Assembly (NCBI GenBank): GCA_021789565.1
Contig: JAJYJL010000461.1
Location: forward strand, 1 to 6,712
Direction of reading: 5' to 3'
DNA: 6,712 nucleotides
From: Acidobacteriota bacterium
GTDB taxonomy: Bacteria > Acidobacteriota > Terriglobia > UBA7540
Shown here: positions 1 to 6,438 of the stretch, one piece after another
Layout of the letters: each line of letters starts with the position of its first letter
Numbering within the stretch: the first letter of the stretch is position 1
Made by a program: the position numbers and the translations under genes
Notes under the pieces: generated by a model
What the model was told of the DNA's origin: nothing
The model's database searches: none
What the model saw: only the letters and a program-made list of their open reading frames with translations

Positions 1-46
1 TGCGCCGTGACCAGGCCATCAACTGTTGACTTCAGAGATCAACAAC
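1..46. other. Short sequence after the operon's last stop
   Basis: No supported gene lies here. The minus strand holds a weak inverted repeat just after the last operon gene (TGTTGA at 23-28 against TCAACA at 39-44, 10-base loop). It has no run of T residues, so it is not a convincing terminator. An ATG on the minus strand at 19-17 opens a frame that leaves the window after six codons, too short to judge. Confidence 0.3.
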
Positions 47-982
47 TCATTCGCGGGCCTGGCCACATTTCCCCGCCAACGCAGACGTTCCCCCCGCGCT
101 AAATTTCCTGGCGACGTCCAGCCAAGGATTGGGCACCTCTGTCAGAGGAAGTTGCCAGATGATCGCGCCATCGGCGTAAGTGCACGCCAGTTCGAGCGCC
201 TTTTCAAACAACTTCGGTTTGGGACCACCCTGCCTGTGCCATGAGGTCGAGTGCGCGTAGACACCGGCATAAACCGGAAACTGGTGCTGAGCGACTATCC
301 TGCTGTCTTGCAGAAATGACCGCAGACCGTTGTTCTGTTCAAGATTCACCCACCACAGCCAGACGCCATCGACGCTACCCCTTAAACGGGTTACTTCTTC
401 AGGATCGAGATCGTAAATCGTCGGAACAAATAGCACTCGATGGTTGATTTTCTGCTTTGCCTGGTAGATCTGGCTGAAGTATTCGCGCGTGAACAGCTTG
501 TCATTCCCGCCCACATCGGTATCGTCGATATTGATCCCTCTCAGCACGGGATACTTCAGCGAGAGTTGCGCCAGCACCTGCACCCAGCGAACAAAATCGT
601 AGCGATAAGGCAGGCTCGCACCCTCATGGTGCGGAATGAGGACAGCCCAGATCGAAATATGGGCGGCCTGCGCCGCGGGAAGCAGCCGCTGAAAGTCCTC
701 GTAACTCATTGGCGAACGCTCTTCGATTGGCTGGACGTAACAGCTGAAATGGTTCGCCTGAAGCAGACGAATTGTCGTCGGGACGTCCAACGTGTGGCTG
801 GACGTTTGAATGGGCACAGACCACGAGCAGGGTACAGATCCCATGGCGTGCCATTTAGCGGAAGTGCCTTGTCCAGCCATGCACTGTGGCGACAACTGCA
901 ATAACGCCATTGCCGCCCCCACAATCTGACCCCATGTCCCGAGCCACGGGATCCGGCCAGACGTGCTTCGTCTCCGGTTCAT
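47..982 (-). CDS. Secreted putative TIM-barrel (glycoside hydrolase-like) protein
   Basis: I cannot place this 311-residue protein in a named family. Seen: an arginine-rich N-terminus (NRRR), then a hydrophobic stretch at about residues 12-37 that looks like a Sec signal peptide ending near QCMAGQ. The mature part has alternating helix/strand character typical of a beta/alpha barrel. It carries acidic and aromatic clusters often found at barrel active sites: GINIDDTD (149-156), FVPTIYD (185-191), GVWLWW (206-211) and YAGVYAHSTSWH (238-249). An Asp in INIDDTD could be catalytic, but this is inference. The start is well supported: AAGGAG lies at 992-997, 9 bases upstream, and the ATG overlaps the previous gene's TGA as ATGA (979-982). 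The two genes are therefore probably translationally coupled and made together. Context suggests a third exported enzyme or glycan-binding protein in the pathway. Confidence 0.8.
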   Translation of the reverse strand: MNRRRSTSGRIPWLGTWGQIVGAAMALLQLSPQCMAGQGTSAKWHAMGSVPCSWSVPIQTSSHTLDVPTTIRLLQANHFSCYVQPIEERSPMSYEDFQRLLPAAQAAHISIWAVLIPHHEGASLPYRYDFVRWVQVLAQLSLKYPVLRGINIDDTDVGGNDKLFTREYFSQIYQAKQKINHRVLFVPTIYDLDPEEVTRLRGSVDGVWLWWVNLEQNNGLRSFLQDSRIVAQHQFPVYAGVYAHSTSWHRQGGPKPKLFEKALELACTYADGAIIWQLPLTEVPNPWLDVARKFSAGGTSALAGKCGQARE

Positions 983-2523
983 TGTTCAGAACTCCTTCCA
1001 GCTTCTTTAAACCTGTAGATGTGCACATCGTGCGGTGCGAACCAGTCGGTGAATTCCCCGTCGGATACCGTGACTTTTCGCGGCTCCTCAAAGAGCACGT
1101 CGCCAGATCCGACGTCCGAAGGCAAACCGCTGAACCTCACGTGGACCGTGGCGCCCTGCCGCTTCGCCGCCAGGATGTAGAGATAACCATCGGCCTCGCG
1201 TGCACGGTACTCGATGTCCGACGCGCCCGACAACTTGACGTCCAATTTCGAATCCGGAGCGACCAACGCAGGAAACACGGGCCCCGAAGGATTCAACTGA
1301 TTCAGGACAAGCTTCAGGACATTCTGGTAGAACGTCCAGTTCCAGCCAAGTTCACTGTCCCTTGCGTTCAGACACGCTTTGACCGTTCCGTCAAAGAAAA
1401 CAAGACCGCGCGCGCCATCAATAATTGACTGAAAGGCCATATATCTTTCCTGCGGAAAAGTCGGAAAGCGTAATGTCTTTCCGGGTTTCGCAACGCCGCT
1501 CCAGCAGACCTGAAGGACCATCCAGAAGGGCTTCTTTCCTTCTGTGATCTGCTCCAGTTCCTTGCCGTAGGTGTAGGTCAGGTTCCGCATCTGAGCAAAG
1601 GCGTAATGCATCTGGCTCATCCGCGGCTTGCGCAGTGTTCCACATTCACCATAGCGAAAATCGAACATCATGTACGGGTAGATGTCGAAAACAAATGTGT
1701 CGGCAAAATCCGCCCCCCAGTGGAAGACATCATCGACAGCGAGCTTCGAGTTCGAGCGCACGCCCGCGCCGAATGTGCTGTGACTGTCGTGCGTCAGGGC
1801 CACCTGAATGCCGGGATTGATTTCCTTAATGATCCTGTAAGCCTGCCGCCATCCGGCTGTAAACTCATCCGACCGGAAGCTGATCACATCCAGCCACACT
1901 TTCGGGTCGCGCATGGCAGAGTCAACATCCGGCGGCAAATCGTAGCCGTAACGATTTTTGAATTCCCGCCTGACCGGTTCACTGTAGTCAAATGATTCCG
2001 GCCCCTCGTGGAACGGCTCATCGTGGTAGCCGAACATGTTGTAAGGGCGCGCGATTCCCTTCACCTGCTCAAACGCCGCCACCACATTTCTTCGAACCTG
2101 CACTGCATATTCAGGCGAAAAAACACTGACGGGCGGCGGTGCGTTTCGTGGGATGTTCTCAACGCCGCCTTTCATGAACGTCCGGTCGTAGGTAACGTAC
2201 ATCCCGCGGCGCTGCGCGTATTTCAGTGCCTCTGACGTTTGCCCGGCCGGTCCGGCCAGTGGATACTCCAGCCCTGTAAAACCATGCCCAATGATCTCGT
2301 CAATCACGGCGTGAATTTCACTTTTCGAAAGCGCCGCGAACGGCTTCGCGGCCTCCGTGCCATCAGGAAGTCGCGACCACTGCACCGTGACGGGAAACGC
2401 CCTACCGGGCAGCCTTCCCGCGAGTATTTTGCGGCCGCCAGGCAGCAACCCGCCCAACAACGTTCCACCCCGCAGCCCGGCGCCCAGCGCCAGCAACCAT
2501 TTCACAAAATCTCTACGCAACAT
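979..2523 (-). CDS. Tat-exported putative glycoside hydrolase, TIM barrel plus C-terminal beta domain
   Basis: This encodes 514 residues from the chosen start. A longer frame is open to 2676. I prefer the ATG at 2523 because it begins MLRRDFVKWLLALGAG, a good twin-arginine signal (RRDFVK followed by a hydrophobic core at about 8-28). Ribosome-binding sequence there is weak; the nearest GAGGA is about 25 bases upstream. The first part reads as a barrel: GFTGLEYPL (81-89), YNMFGYHDEPFH (161-172), VALTHDSHS (241-249), FDIYPYMMFD (279-288) and GARGLVFFDG (370-379). The acidic pair in YHDEP (D168, E169) is the best candidate for the acid/base, by analogy with WDEP/YDEP motifs of barrel glycosidases. 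Residues from about 415 to the end look like a small beta-sandwich. No CAZy family is assigned. It lies 88 bases after the GH20 tail frame and overlaps the next gene by four bases, as in an operon. Confidence 0.82.
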   Translation of the reverse strand: MLRRDFVKWLLALGAGLRGGTLLGGLLPGGRKILAGRLPGRAFPVTVQWSRLPDGTEAAKPFAALSKSEIHAVIDEIIGHGFTGLEYPLAGPAGQTSEALKYAQRRGMYVTYDRTFMKGGVENIPRNAPPPVSVFSPEYAVQVRRNVVAAFEQVKGIARPYNMFGYHDEPFHEGPESFDYSEPVRREFKNRYGYDLPPDVDSAMRDPKVWLDVISFRSDEFTAGWRQAYRIIKEINPGIQVALTHDSHSTFGAGVRSNSKLAVDDVFHWGADFADTFVFDIYPYMMFDFRYGECGTLRKPRMSQMHYAFAQMRNLTYTYGKELEQITEGKKPFWMVLQVCWSGVAKPGKTLRFPTFPQERYMAFQSIIDGARGLVFFDGTVKACLNARDSELGWNWTFYQNVLKLVLNQLNPSGPVFPALVAPDSKLDVKLSGASDIEYRAREADGYLYILAAKRQGATVHVRFSGLPSDVGSGDVLFEEPRKVTVSDGEFTDWFAPHDVHIYRFKEAGRSSEQ

Positions 2524-2611
2524 TGCTTGTCCGCTTCGCGGCCTGCCGTCCTCTGAGCAGGCGTCATTCGCCTTCCAGACGGCCACCGCTTTCAAAAGTC
2601 TTCGTTCCAAG

Positions 2612-2806
2612 CTATCCGTCGCCTGGCTTCCCGGGTTTCGGAGCATCCGGCAGCACCATCCCAAGCCCGGTAGCAAACAGTTTCCCGCTCGCCACAGACA
2701 GTTCAGGCAAAAAATCCATTTCTCCCTTGCGCGCCCGCCTTTCCATTTCCGAGAAGATCTGAATAAATGCGCCGGCGTCTTCGTGCATTTTCACTTCATA
2801 GGGCAT
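2612..2806 (-). CDS. Out-of-frame C-terminal tail of the GH20 protein, or a tiny coupled gene (64 aa)
   Basis: This 64-codon frame starts with an ATG inside the last codons of the GH20 gene; the 11-base overlap holds both the ATG and the GH20 TGA. The peptide starts MPYEVKMHEDAGAF and includes IFSEMERRARKGEMDFLPEL, which reads as natural helical protein. It ends in a Pro/Gly-rich tail. Two explanations fit. (a) It is the original C-terminal helical part of the hexosaminidase, separated by a one-base frameshift: moving +1 at CTT-A (2810-2807) joins ...LAAL to MPYEV without a stop. (b) It is a small gene translated by termination-reinitiation. The only GA-rich sequence upstream, GGGAGAGG, ends about 15 bases before the ATG, rather far for a ribosome-binding site. 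I lean towards (a) on sequence character, and cannot tell a real mutation from an assembly error. Confidence 0.5.
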   Translation of the reverse strand: MPYEVKMHEDAGAFIQIFSEMERRARKGEMDFLPELSVASGKLFATGLGMVLPDAPKPGKPGDG

Positions 2807-4553
2807 TAAGCGCGGCCAGCGCCTCTCCCAGAAAAGTCGGCGCAGGCCTCCGGTAAAGCGCCTCGACAAGCCCTCCGTGCGAATCATAGGCCCGGCGGTA
2901 CGCCTCGAGCACCGATGAGCCCACTGCGTACTGCGCTCCAAAAAGCCAGCGCGCGTAACGCTCCTGAGTTTCGGCGAGGGGCGGCGTCTGGTTCCAGGAA
3001 CCCTGCGCAAAATTCACATAGCCCTGCGCGAACATTGGATCGTGGTTGGAGTAAGACAACGTGCCTTGCGCGCCGCGTCTCCTCGCCTGCCGCAGCAGCC
3101 GGTCAAGAGCGTAGTTCGAAGTGCGCAGGCTTGCCCCAAGCGGCCGCGTGGTGTCCCAGCCTGCCGAGGGGGTGGCCCAGGCCGCAACTCCAACCTGCGG
3201 ACGGAAGAACCCGCGCCCGAACGATGAGTGCGGATTGAGCACGCCTTCCTCCGGCGCTCCGTAATACCACCAGCAGATGGAAAGAAGATCATCGAGTTCT
3301 TCCCTCACAAGCCGCGATTTCAATTCCCGGTTGATCAGGCCGCTGCGGTGCAGCATGTCGTGCCAGATCAGGACGCGCTTCATTCCCTGCTGTTTCAGCC
3401 GACGCGAGATCTTCACCAGGTGGTTCACATAGAAATTGTTCTCGCCTTTCCATGCTTCGCGGCAGCCGGGGCATTGGCAGCCGTGCCCCACTTCATCCAT
3501 CCCGGCATGAAACACCGTGATGCCGAAGGGCCGCGCATAACGTGTGATGATTTCGTCGTAAAGGCCGAAAAGCACCTCGTACGTTTTGGGGCAGGTCGTG
3601 CAAAATCCGTAACCAATGGGGCGGCACTGTGCGTCCTTCATGGAAATTTCAGGCATCAACCGGGGAATCAACGTGTTGTGCCCCAGGGACGAAAAATACG
3701 GAACAACCGACACCCCGCGCGCCCTGCCGAATGCGGCGACTTCCCCGAGAAAATCCTGGCTGTACATGGGCGGCAGTCCCACGCGTTCTGTCCATCTACC
3801 TCGCTCGCGAAGGTATCTCCGGACCGGCGTTTGGAATTGCGGATATATGTGCGATGGAAACAGAAAGTATTCGGCGTCGAGGACCGAGTCCTCCGGCCGC
3901 TGCCAGCAGTTGTAAAGTCCCGCGACAATAGTATTGAGTTTTAGAAAAGCGGCCCATTCCACCAGGCCTTTCCATTCCTCCAAGGTCATGCAGGCGCCGC
4001 TTGAGACTTCCACGTAAATGCCGCGCCAGTGGAATTCCGGCCAGTCTGAAATCTCAACTTCGCGCAGGCGTGGCGCTTCCCAACCTTCGAGCAGCTGCAC
4101 AAAGGTTGAGGCCGCATGGCCAAAGCCGGGCCCACGACTCTCAATTCGAGCGCCGGCCGCCGAAACAGCGATCCGATAGCCACCCTCGGCCTGGGTTTCA
4201 GTTCCGGAATGCGACCCAACAAACTTCGTCAACCGAATCGTGAACGCGTCCCGTACCTCGTCCGGGGACATCGTTGGCTTTTGTCCCGTGCGCCGGGCCA
4301 GTTCATCAGCAATTGTGCGGGCTGCGCGCATGGCTCCATCGCCTGCGGCAGAATCCACCCGGGTCGCCACATTCAACCGGCCGTCGCGGACGAGTTCCAC
4401 TTGCCGGGGCCCAAAATGAACGGATTGCGGATGCGGCAGAATTGCAGGGAATTCCTCGCCGGCAGTTTGCGCGATTGCAGACTTAACGTTTGCGACGTTG
4501 AGCAGCCCTGCAAGCCCTGTCCCGCTACGGCGCAACCACGCACGGCGGTTCAT
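2796..4553 (-). CDS. GH20-like beta-N-acetylhexosaminidase, exported
   Basis: This 585-residue enzyme probably removes terminal N-acetylhexosamine from glycans outside the cytoplasm. The N-terminus NRRAWLRRSGTGLAGLL, followed by SAIAQTA, looks like a twin-arginine signal cleaved near residue 30. Residues about 37-165 resemble the GH20b domain (opening ILPHPQSVHFG). The barrel follows with FHWRGIYVEVS (174-184) and LKLNTIV (204-210). The catalytic motif is FHAGMDEVG (348-356), matching the GH20 HxGGDE site; D353 and E354 would be the substrate-assisted pair. Met replaces the second Gly. Cysteines cluster nearby (C318, C321, C359, C361, C364) and could bind a metal. WWYYG (428-432) and AAWATPS (457-463) may line the sugar pocket. 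GGAGG (4558-4562) lies four bases before the ATG. First gene of the operon; its end may be frameshifted, since a plausible extension lies in the next frame. Specificity for GlcNAc or GalNAc is unproven, and a related GH20-like subfamily is possible. Confidence 0.87.
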   Translation of the reverse strand: MNRRAWLRRSGTGLAGLLNVANVKSAIAQTAGEEFPAILPHPQSVHFGPRQVELVRDGRLNVATRVDSAAGDGAMRAARTIADELARRTGQKPTMSPDEVRDAFTIRLTKFVGSHSGTETQAEGGYRIAVSAAGARIESRGPGFGHAASTFVQLLEGWEAPRLREVEISDWPEFHWRGIYVEVSSGACMTLEEWKGLVEWAAFLKLNTIVAGLYNCWQRPEDSVLDAEYFLFPSHIYPQFQTPVRRYLRERGRWTERVGLPPMYSQDFLGEVAAFGRARGVSVVPYFSSLGHNTLIPRLMPEISMKDAQCRPIGYGFCTTCPKTYEVLFGLYDEIITRYARPFGITVFHAGMDEVGHGCQCPGCREAWKGENNFYVNHLVKISRRLKQQGMKRVLIWHDMLHRSGLINRELKSRLVREELDDLLSICWWYYGAPEEGVLNPHSSFGRGFFRPQVGVAAWATPSAGWDTTRPLGASLRTSNYALDRLLRQARRRGAQGTLSYSNHDPMFAQGYVNFAQGSWNQTPPLAETQERYARWLFGAQYAVGSSVLEAYRRAYDSHGGLVEALYRRPAPTFLGEALAALNAL

Positions 4554-4611
4554 GCTCCCTCCAATCGGTCTTCCCTGCCCGAAGACTGCACTGTGGTTTC
4601 ACCATTCGGTC

Positions 4612-4683
4612 CAGTATCATACGGTCCGCTACCGGAATACACAACATGTCGATCCCCCGCAAGACGCCGAGCGAAATCAGTCT
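4612..4683 (-). pseudogene. Possible N-terminal remnant of a DUF5009/NagX-type acyltransferase
   Basis: A minus-strand frame (4525-4752) contains NPRLISLGVLRGIDMLCI followed by PVADRMIL. It resembles the opening of heparan-alpha-glucosaminide N-acetyltransferase-like membrane proteins (DUF5009/NagX), which typically read RLxSLDxLRGxDM and then a hydrophobic stretch ending in a D. Beyond residue 47 of the frame the resemblance stops, and no hydrophobic segments follow. The frame then runs into the first codons of the GH20 gene. I read it as the first ~24 family residues left by a deletion. A Gly stands where Asp is usual (SLGVLRG). NagX-like genes commonly sit with N-acetylglucosamine catabolism, which fits the neighbour. 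The match is short and recognised by eye only. Confidence 0.35.
4616..4644 (-). promoter_or_regulatory. Candidate sigma70-type promoter of the hydrolase operon
   Basis: On the minus strand, TTGTGT (4644-4639) is followed after exactly 17 bases by TATGAT (4621-4616), five of six matches to the -10 consensus. Transcription would begin near 4609, giving a leader of about 56 bases before the GH20 ATG at 4553, with GGAGG at 4558-4562. The -35 box is weak (only TTG matches). The sequence CGGTCC occurs on the plus strand at 4607-4612 and again at 4622-4627, flanking the -10 box with a 15-base period; this could be a regulator site. Confidence 0.45.
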
Positions 4684-4786
4684 GGGGTTGGTGCTTTGCA
4701 GTTCGGCACCGGGATGAATTGCGGGCCGGCACGCGGCCGCGAGGATTCTCAAATGCAGGCTCCGTTACGCCTGGGACAAAGGAAAG

Positions 4787-4824
4787 CGGACGGAGGCACA
4801 TGTTGCAGCCTCCGTCCGTTTTTT
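4787..4824. terminator. Strong hairpin terminator, probably bidirectional
   Basis: CGGACGGAGGC (4787-4797) and GCCTCCGTCCG (4808-4818) form a perfect 11-bp GC-rich stem with a 10-base loop. On the plus strand it is followed by six T residues (4819-4824). On the minus strand it is followed by CTTTCCTTTG. It sits 42 bases past the stop codon of the receptor-like fragment on the minus strand, so it was most likely that gene's terminator. It would insulate the hydrolase operon from transcription entering from the right. Confidence 0.85.
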
Positions 4825-4860
4825 GAAATCAGGCAAGGCTTGCCCGGGGTGACTGCGCAG

Positions 4861-5069
<209 letters not shown>

Positions 5070-5096
5070 AACGCTCCGCTCAAGCCTGCCACGTGC

Positions 5097-5119
5097 CCGG
5101 AATCGGCGTACTCTTCCGG
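5097..5119. repeat. Inverted repeat after the SDR fragment
   Basis: CCGGAA (5097-5102) and TTCCGG (5114-5119) can pair as a 6-bp stem with an 11-base loop, 28 bases after the SDR stop. It may be a leftover transcript end of that gene. No T run follows, so terminator activity is doubtful. Confidence 0.25.
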
Positions 5120-5163
5120 TAAACAGCTTGAATTGCGAGCGGAAGACACTTTTCTCAGATTTA

Positions 5164-5192
5164 TTAGGCTGAACAACCATACCACCTATGAT
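5164..5192 (+). promoter_or_regulatory. Candidate promoter of the IclR-type regulator gene
   Basis: TATGAT (5187-5192) is a good -10 box. Seventeen bases upstream lies TTAGGC (5164-5169), a weak -35, preceded by an AT-rich stretch (about 5148-5163). Transcription would start near 5199, leaving a leader of about 85 bases. An imperfect palindrome, CATA-N5-TATG (about 5179-5191), overlaps the -10 box and could be bound by a regulator. Confidence 0.4.
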
Positions 5193-5253
5193 ATGCTTTG
5201 AAGCGCGTAGCCGCCTGCCGGGATGCAAGGCCCGAACGGCCCGCAATCCAGTT

Positions 5254-5267
5254 TGCCAAATCTGGCA
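5254..5267. promoter_or_regulatory. Palindrome, candidate IclR operator
   Basis: TGCCA-AATC-TGGCA is a perfect 5+5 inverted repeat in the leader of the regulator gene, 16 bases before its start codon. IclR-family dimers bind short palindromes near their own promoters, so autoregulation is plausible. I see no obvious second copy in front of the hydrolase operon, which weakens the case for a shared operator. Confidence 0.3.
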
Positions 5268-5272
5268 GAGGA
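5267..5272 (+). promoter_or_regulatory. Ribosome-binding site for the TTG start of the IclR gene
   Basis: AGAGGA lies 11 bases before TTG (5284-5286). With the in-frame TGA at 5275-5277, it fixes the TTG as the only upstream start that keeps the whole DNA-binding domain. The spacing is slightly long, and it partly overlaps the palindrome at 5254-5267, so a bound regulator could also affect translation or elongation. Confidence 0.5.
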
Positions 5273-5283
5273 CCTGATCTCCC

Positions 5284-6084
5284 TTGACCTCCAAAGGAAA
5301 CAAGAAGGCCTTAAAAAGCTATTCCGTTCCCGCCATACAGCGCATGCTCGATCTGATCGAAGCCATGGCGACCACAAAGCACGAGTTGACCATCACGGAG
5401 GCCAACCGCAAATTCAACATCCCCAAGAGTTCGGTCTACGCCATTCTTCAGACGCTCAAGTCCCGGGGTTACGTCGATAAGGACAAAGAGGACCGTTATT
5501 TTTTGACTCTAAAGCTCTTCAGTCTTGGAAGCACCATGGTGGACTCGCTCGACCTGCGGGGACGGATTTACCCGCTTCTGAAGGAACTGACGGAGAAGGC
5601 GCAGATCACAGGGCACATTGCGGTCCTGGATGACGGTTACGCCGTGTATATCGAAAAGGTGGAAGTGCTCGGCGCGGTGCGGCTTACGACCTGGGTTGGA
5701 AAAAGGATGCACGTCCACTCGACCTCGATCGGCAAAGCACTCGTTGCCCACTTCTCAGACGAGGAACTCGAGCAGTTTGTGGAAAGGTACGGGCTGCAAC
5801 GGTTGACCGACAGAACTATTACAAACTTGCGGGATTTCAAGAAAGAACTCGCCCGGGTGCGCGCAAACGGGTACTCGACGACCAGCGAGGAAAACGAATC
5901 GACCGTCCGCGCCGTCGCCGCGCCGATCCTTGACCATACGGGCAAGACCGTCGCCGCAGTGAACCTGGGCGGATCGACACTTCAAATCAAGGCCGACAAT
6001 TTGTCATCGCTTGGCGAGCTTGTCCGGTCTTACGCCGTGAAGATGTCTCAGGCGCTGGGATACAGGGGACCTAGCCGAAGTTGA
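5284..6084 (+). CDS. IclR-family transcriptional regulator
   Basis: This encodes a full-length (266-residue) IclR-type DNA-binding regulator. IclR proteins bind a small metabolite, often a sugar acid or aromatic, and repress or activate nearby catabolic genes. The winged helix-turn-helix spans about residues 13-75 (SVPAIQRMLDLIEAM, then LTITEANRKFNIPKSSVYAI, then LKSRGYVDKD). The effector-binding domain follows from about 90, with GHIAVLDDGYAVYIEK (110-125), STSIGKALVAH (146-156) and ENESTVRAVAAPI (203-215), all at typical positions. Translation must begin at TTG 5284: an in-frame TGA lies at 5275-5277, and the next ATG (5344) would cut into the helix-turn-helix. AGAGGA at 5267-5272 is an acceptable ribosome-binding site, 11 bases upstream. 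It is divergent from the exported hydrolase operon, separated by the fragment-filled region, so it probably controls that operon or did control the lost genes. Effector unknown. Confidence 0.93.
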   Translation: MTSKGNKKALKSYSVPAIQRMLDLIEAMATTKHELTITEANRKFNIPKSSVYAILQTLKSRGYVDKDKEDRYFLTLKLFSLGSTMVDSLDLRGRIYPLLKELTEKAQITGHIAVLDDGYAVYIEKVEVLGAVRLTTWVGKRMHVHSTSIGKALVAHFSDEELEQFVERYGLQRLTDRTITNLRDFKKELARVRANGYSTTSEENESTVRAVAAPILDHTGKTVAAVNLGGSTLQIKADNLSSLGELVRSYAVKMSQALGYRGPSRS

Positions 6085-6397
6085 GCTGGGCGATCCTGCC
6101 GGCCGCACGCTGCTGGACCGCCTGATAAAGGCTGTTACTGTGCGAATCCATGGCGACGACGAGCGGGCCAAAGTTTTTGACACGGAATTTCCAAAGGCAT
6201 TCGGGCATCAGGTCTTCCCACCAGACTTCTTCGATTTCTTCGATCTGGCGGGTTTCAATGGCAGCAGCCCCGCCTACAATGGCCAGATAGACGGCGCCAA
6301 ATTTTTGCATCGCGTCCAGGCCTCGGAGTGGAATTGGATGAAGGAAAAGTGAGGAAGTACCAGGTGAAGTGAGAAGTTCCTCTGGCCCCTCCCGCAT
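6071..6397 (-). pseudogene. C-terminal remnant of class I fumarase / tartrate dehydratase beta chain
   Basis: Residues about 28-108 of this 108-codon frame match the end of the Fe-S-dependent class I hydro-lyase beta domain (fumarate hydratase or L-tartrate dehydratase). Seen: DAMQKFGAVYLAIVGGAAA (28-46), EEVWWEDLMPECLWKF (56-71) and FGPLVVAMDSHSNSLYQ (76-92). Beta chains are usually near 190-200 residues, so the front half, including the conserved GPTT segment, is missing. Residues 1-27 (MREGPEELLTSPGTSSLFLH...) do not resemble the family. AGGA (6406-6409) lies eight bases before the ATG, so a shortened chimeric peptide might be translated, but without the rest of the domain and the alpha chain it should be inactive. 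Its 3' end overlaps the IclR gene by 14 bases tail to tail. SHSNSLY has Ser where SHGNSLY is usual. Confidence 0.78.
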
Positions 6398-6438
6398 TCA
6401 AGCTATCCTGATCGCGGGCGATGCCTGGCTACGCGCCT

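Noticed and set aside
886..1428. Plus-strand open frame (180 codons) inside the 514-residue hydrolase gene
   Set aside because: It is a shadow frame opposite a coding sequence with clear protein character.
2524..2676. Upstream extension of the 514-residue hydrolase to the ATG at 2676
   Set aside because: The extra 51 residues would bury the twin-arginine signal inside the protein and overlap the GH20 tail frame. They do not look like a signal peptide.
3228..3944. Plus-strand open frame (238 codons) inside the GH20 gene
   Set aside because: It is fully antisense to a well-supported enzyme gene, with no ribosome-binding site or recognised motif.
4116..4826. Long plus-strand open frame (236 codons) over the GH20 start and leader
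   Set aside because: It is antisense to the GH20 gene, rich in Arg/Pro/Ser as expected of a shadow frame in GC-rich DNA, has no recognisable domain, and runs through the terminator hairpin.
6351..6382. GAGGAA/TTCCTC inverted repeat as a terminator
   Set aside because: The stem has only 6 pairs and a 20-base loop with no T run, and it lies inside the 5' part of the fumarase remnant frame.
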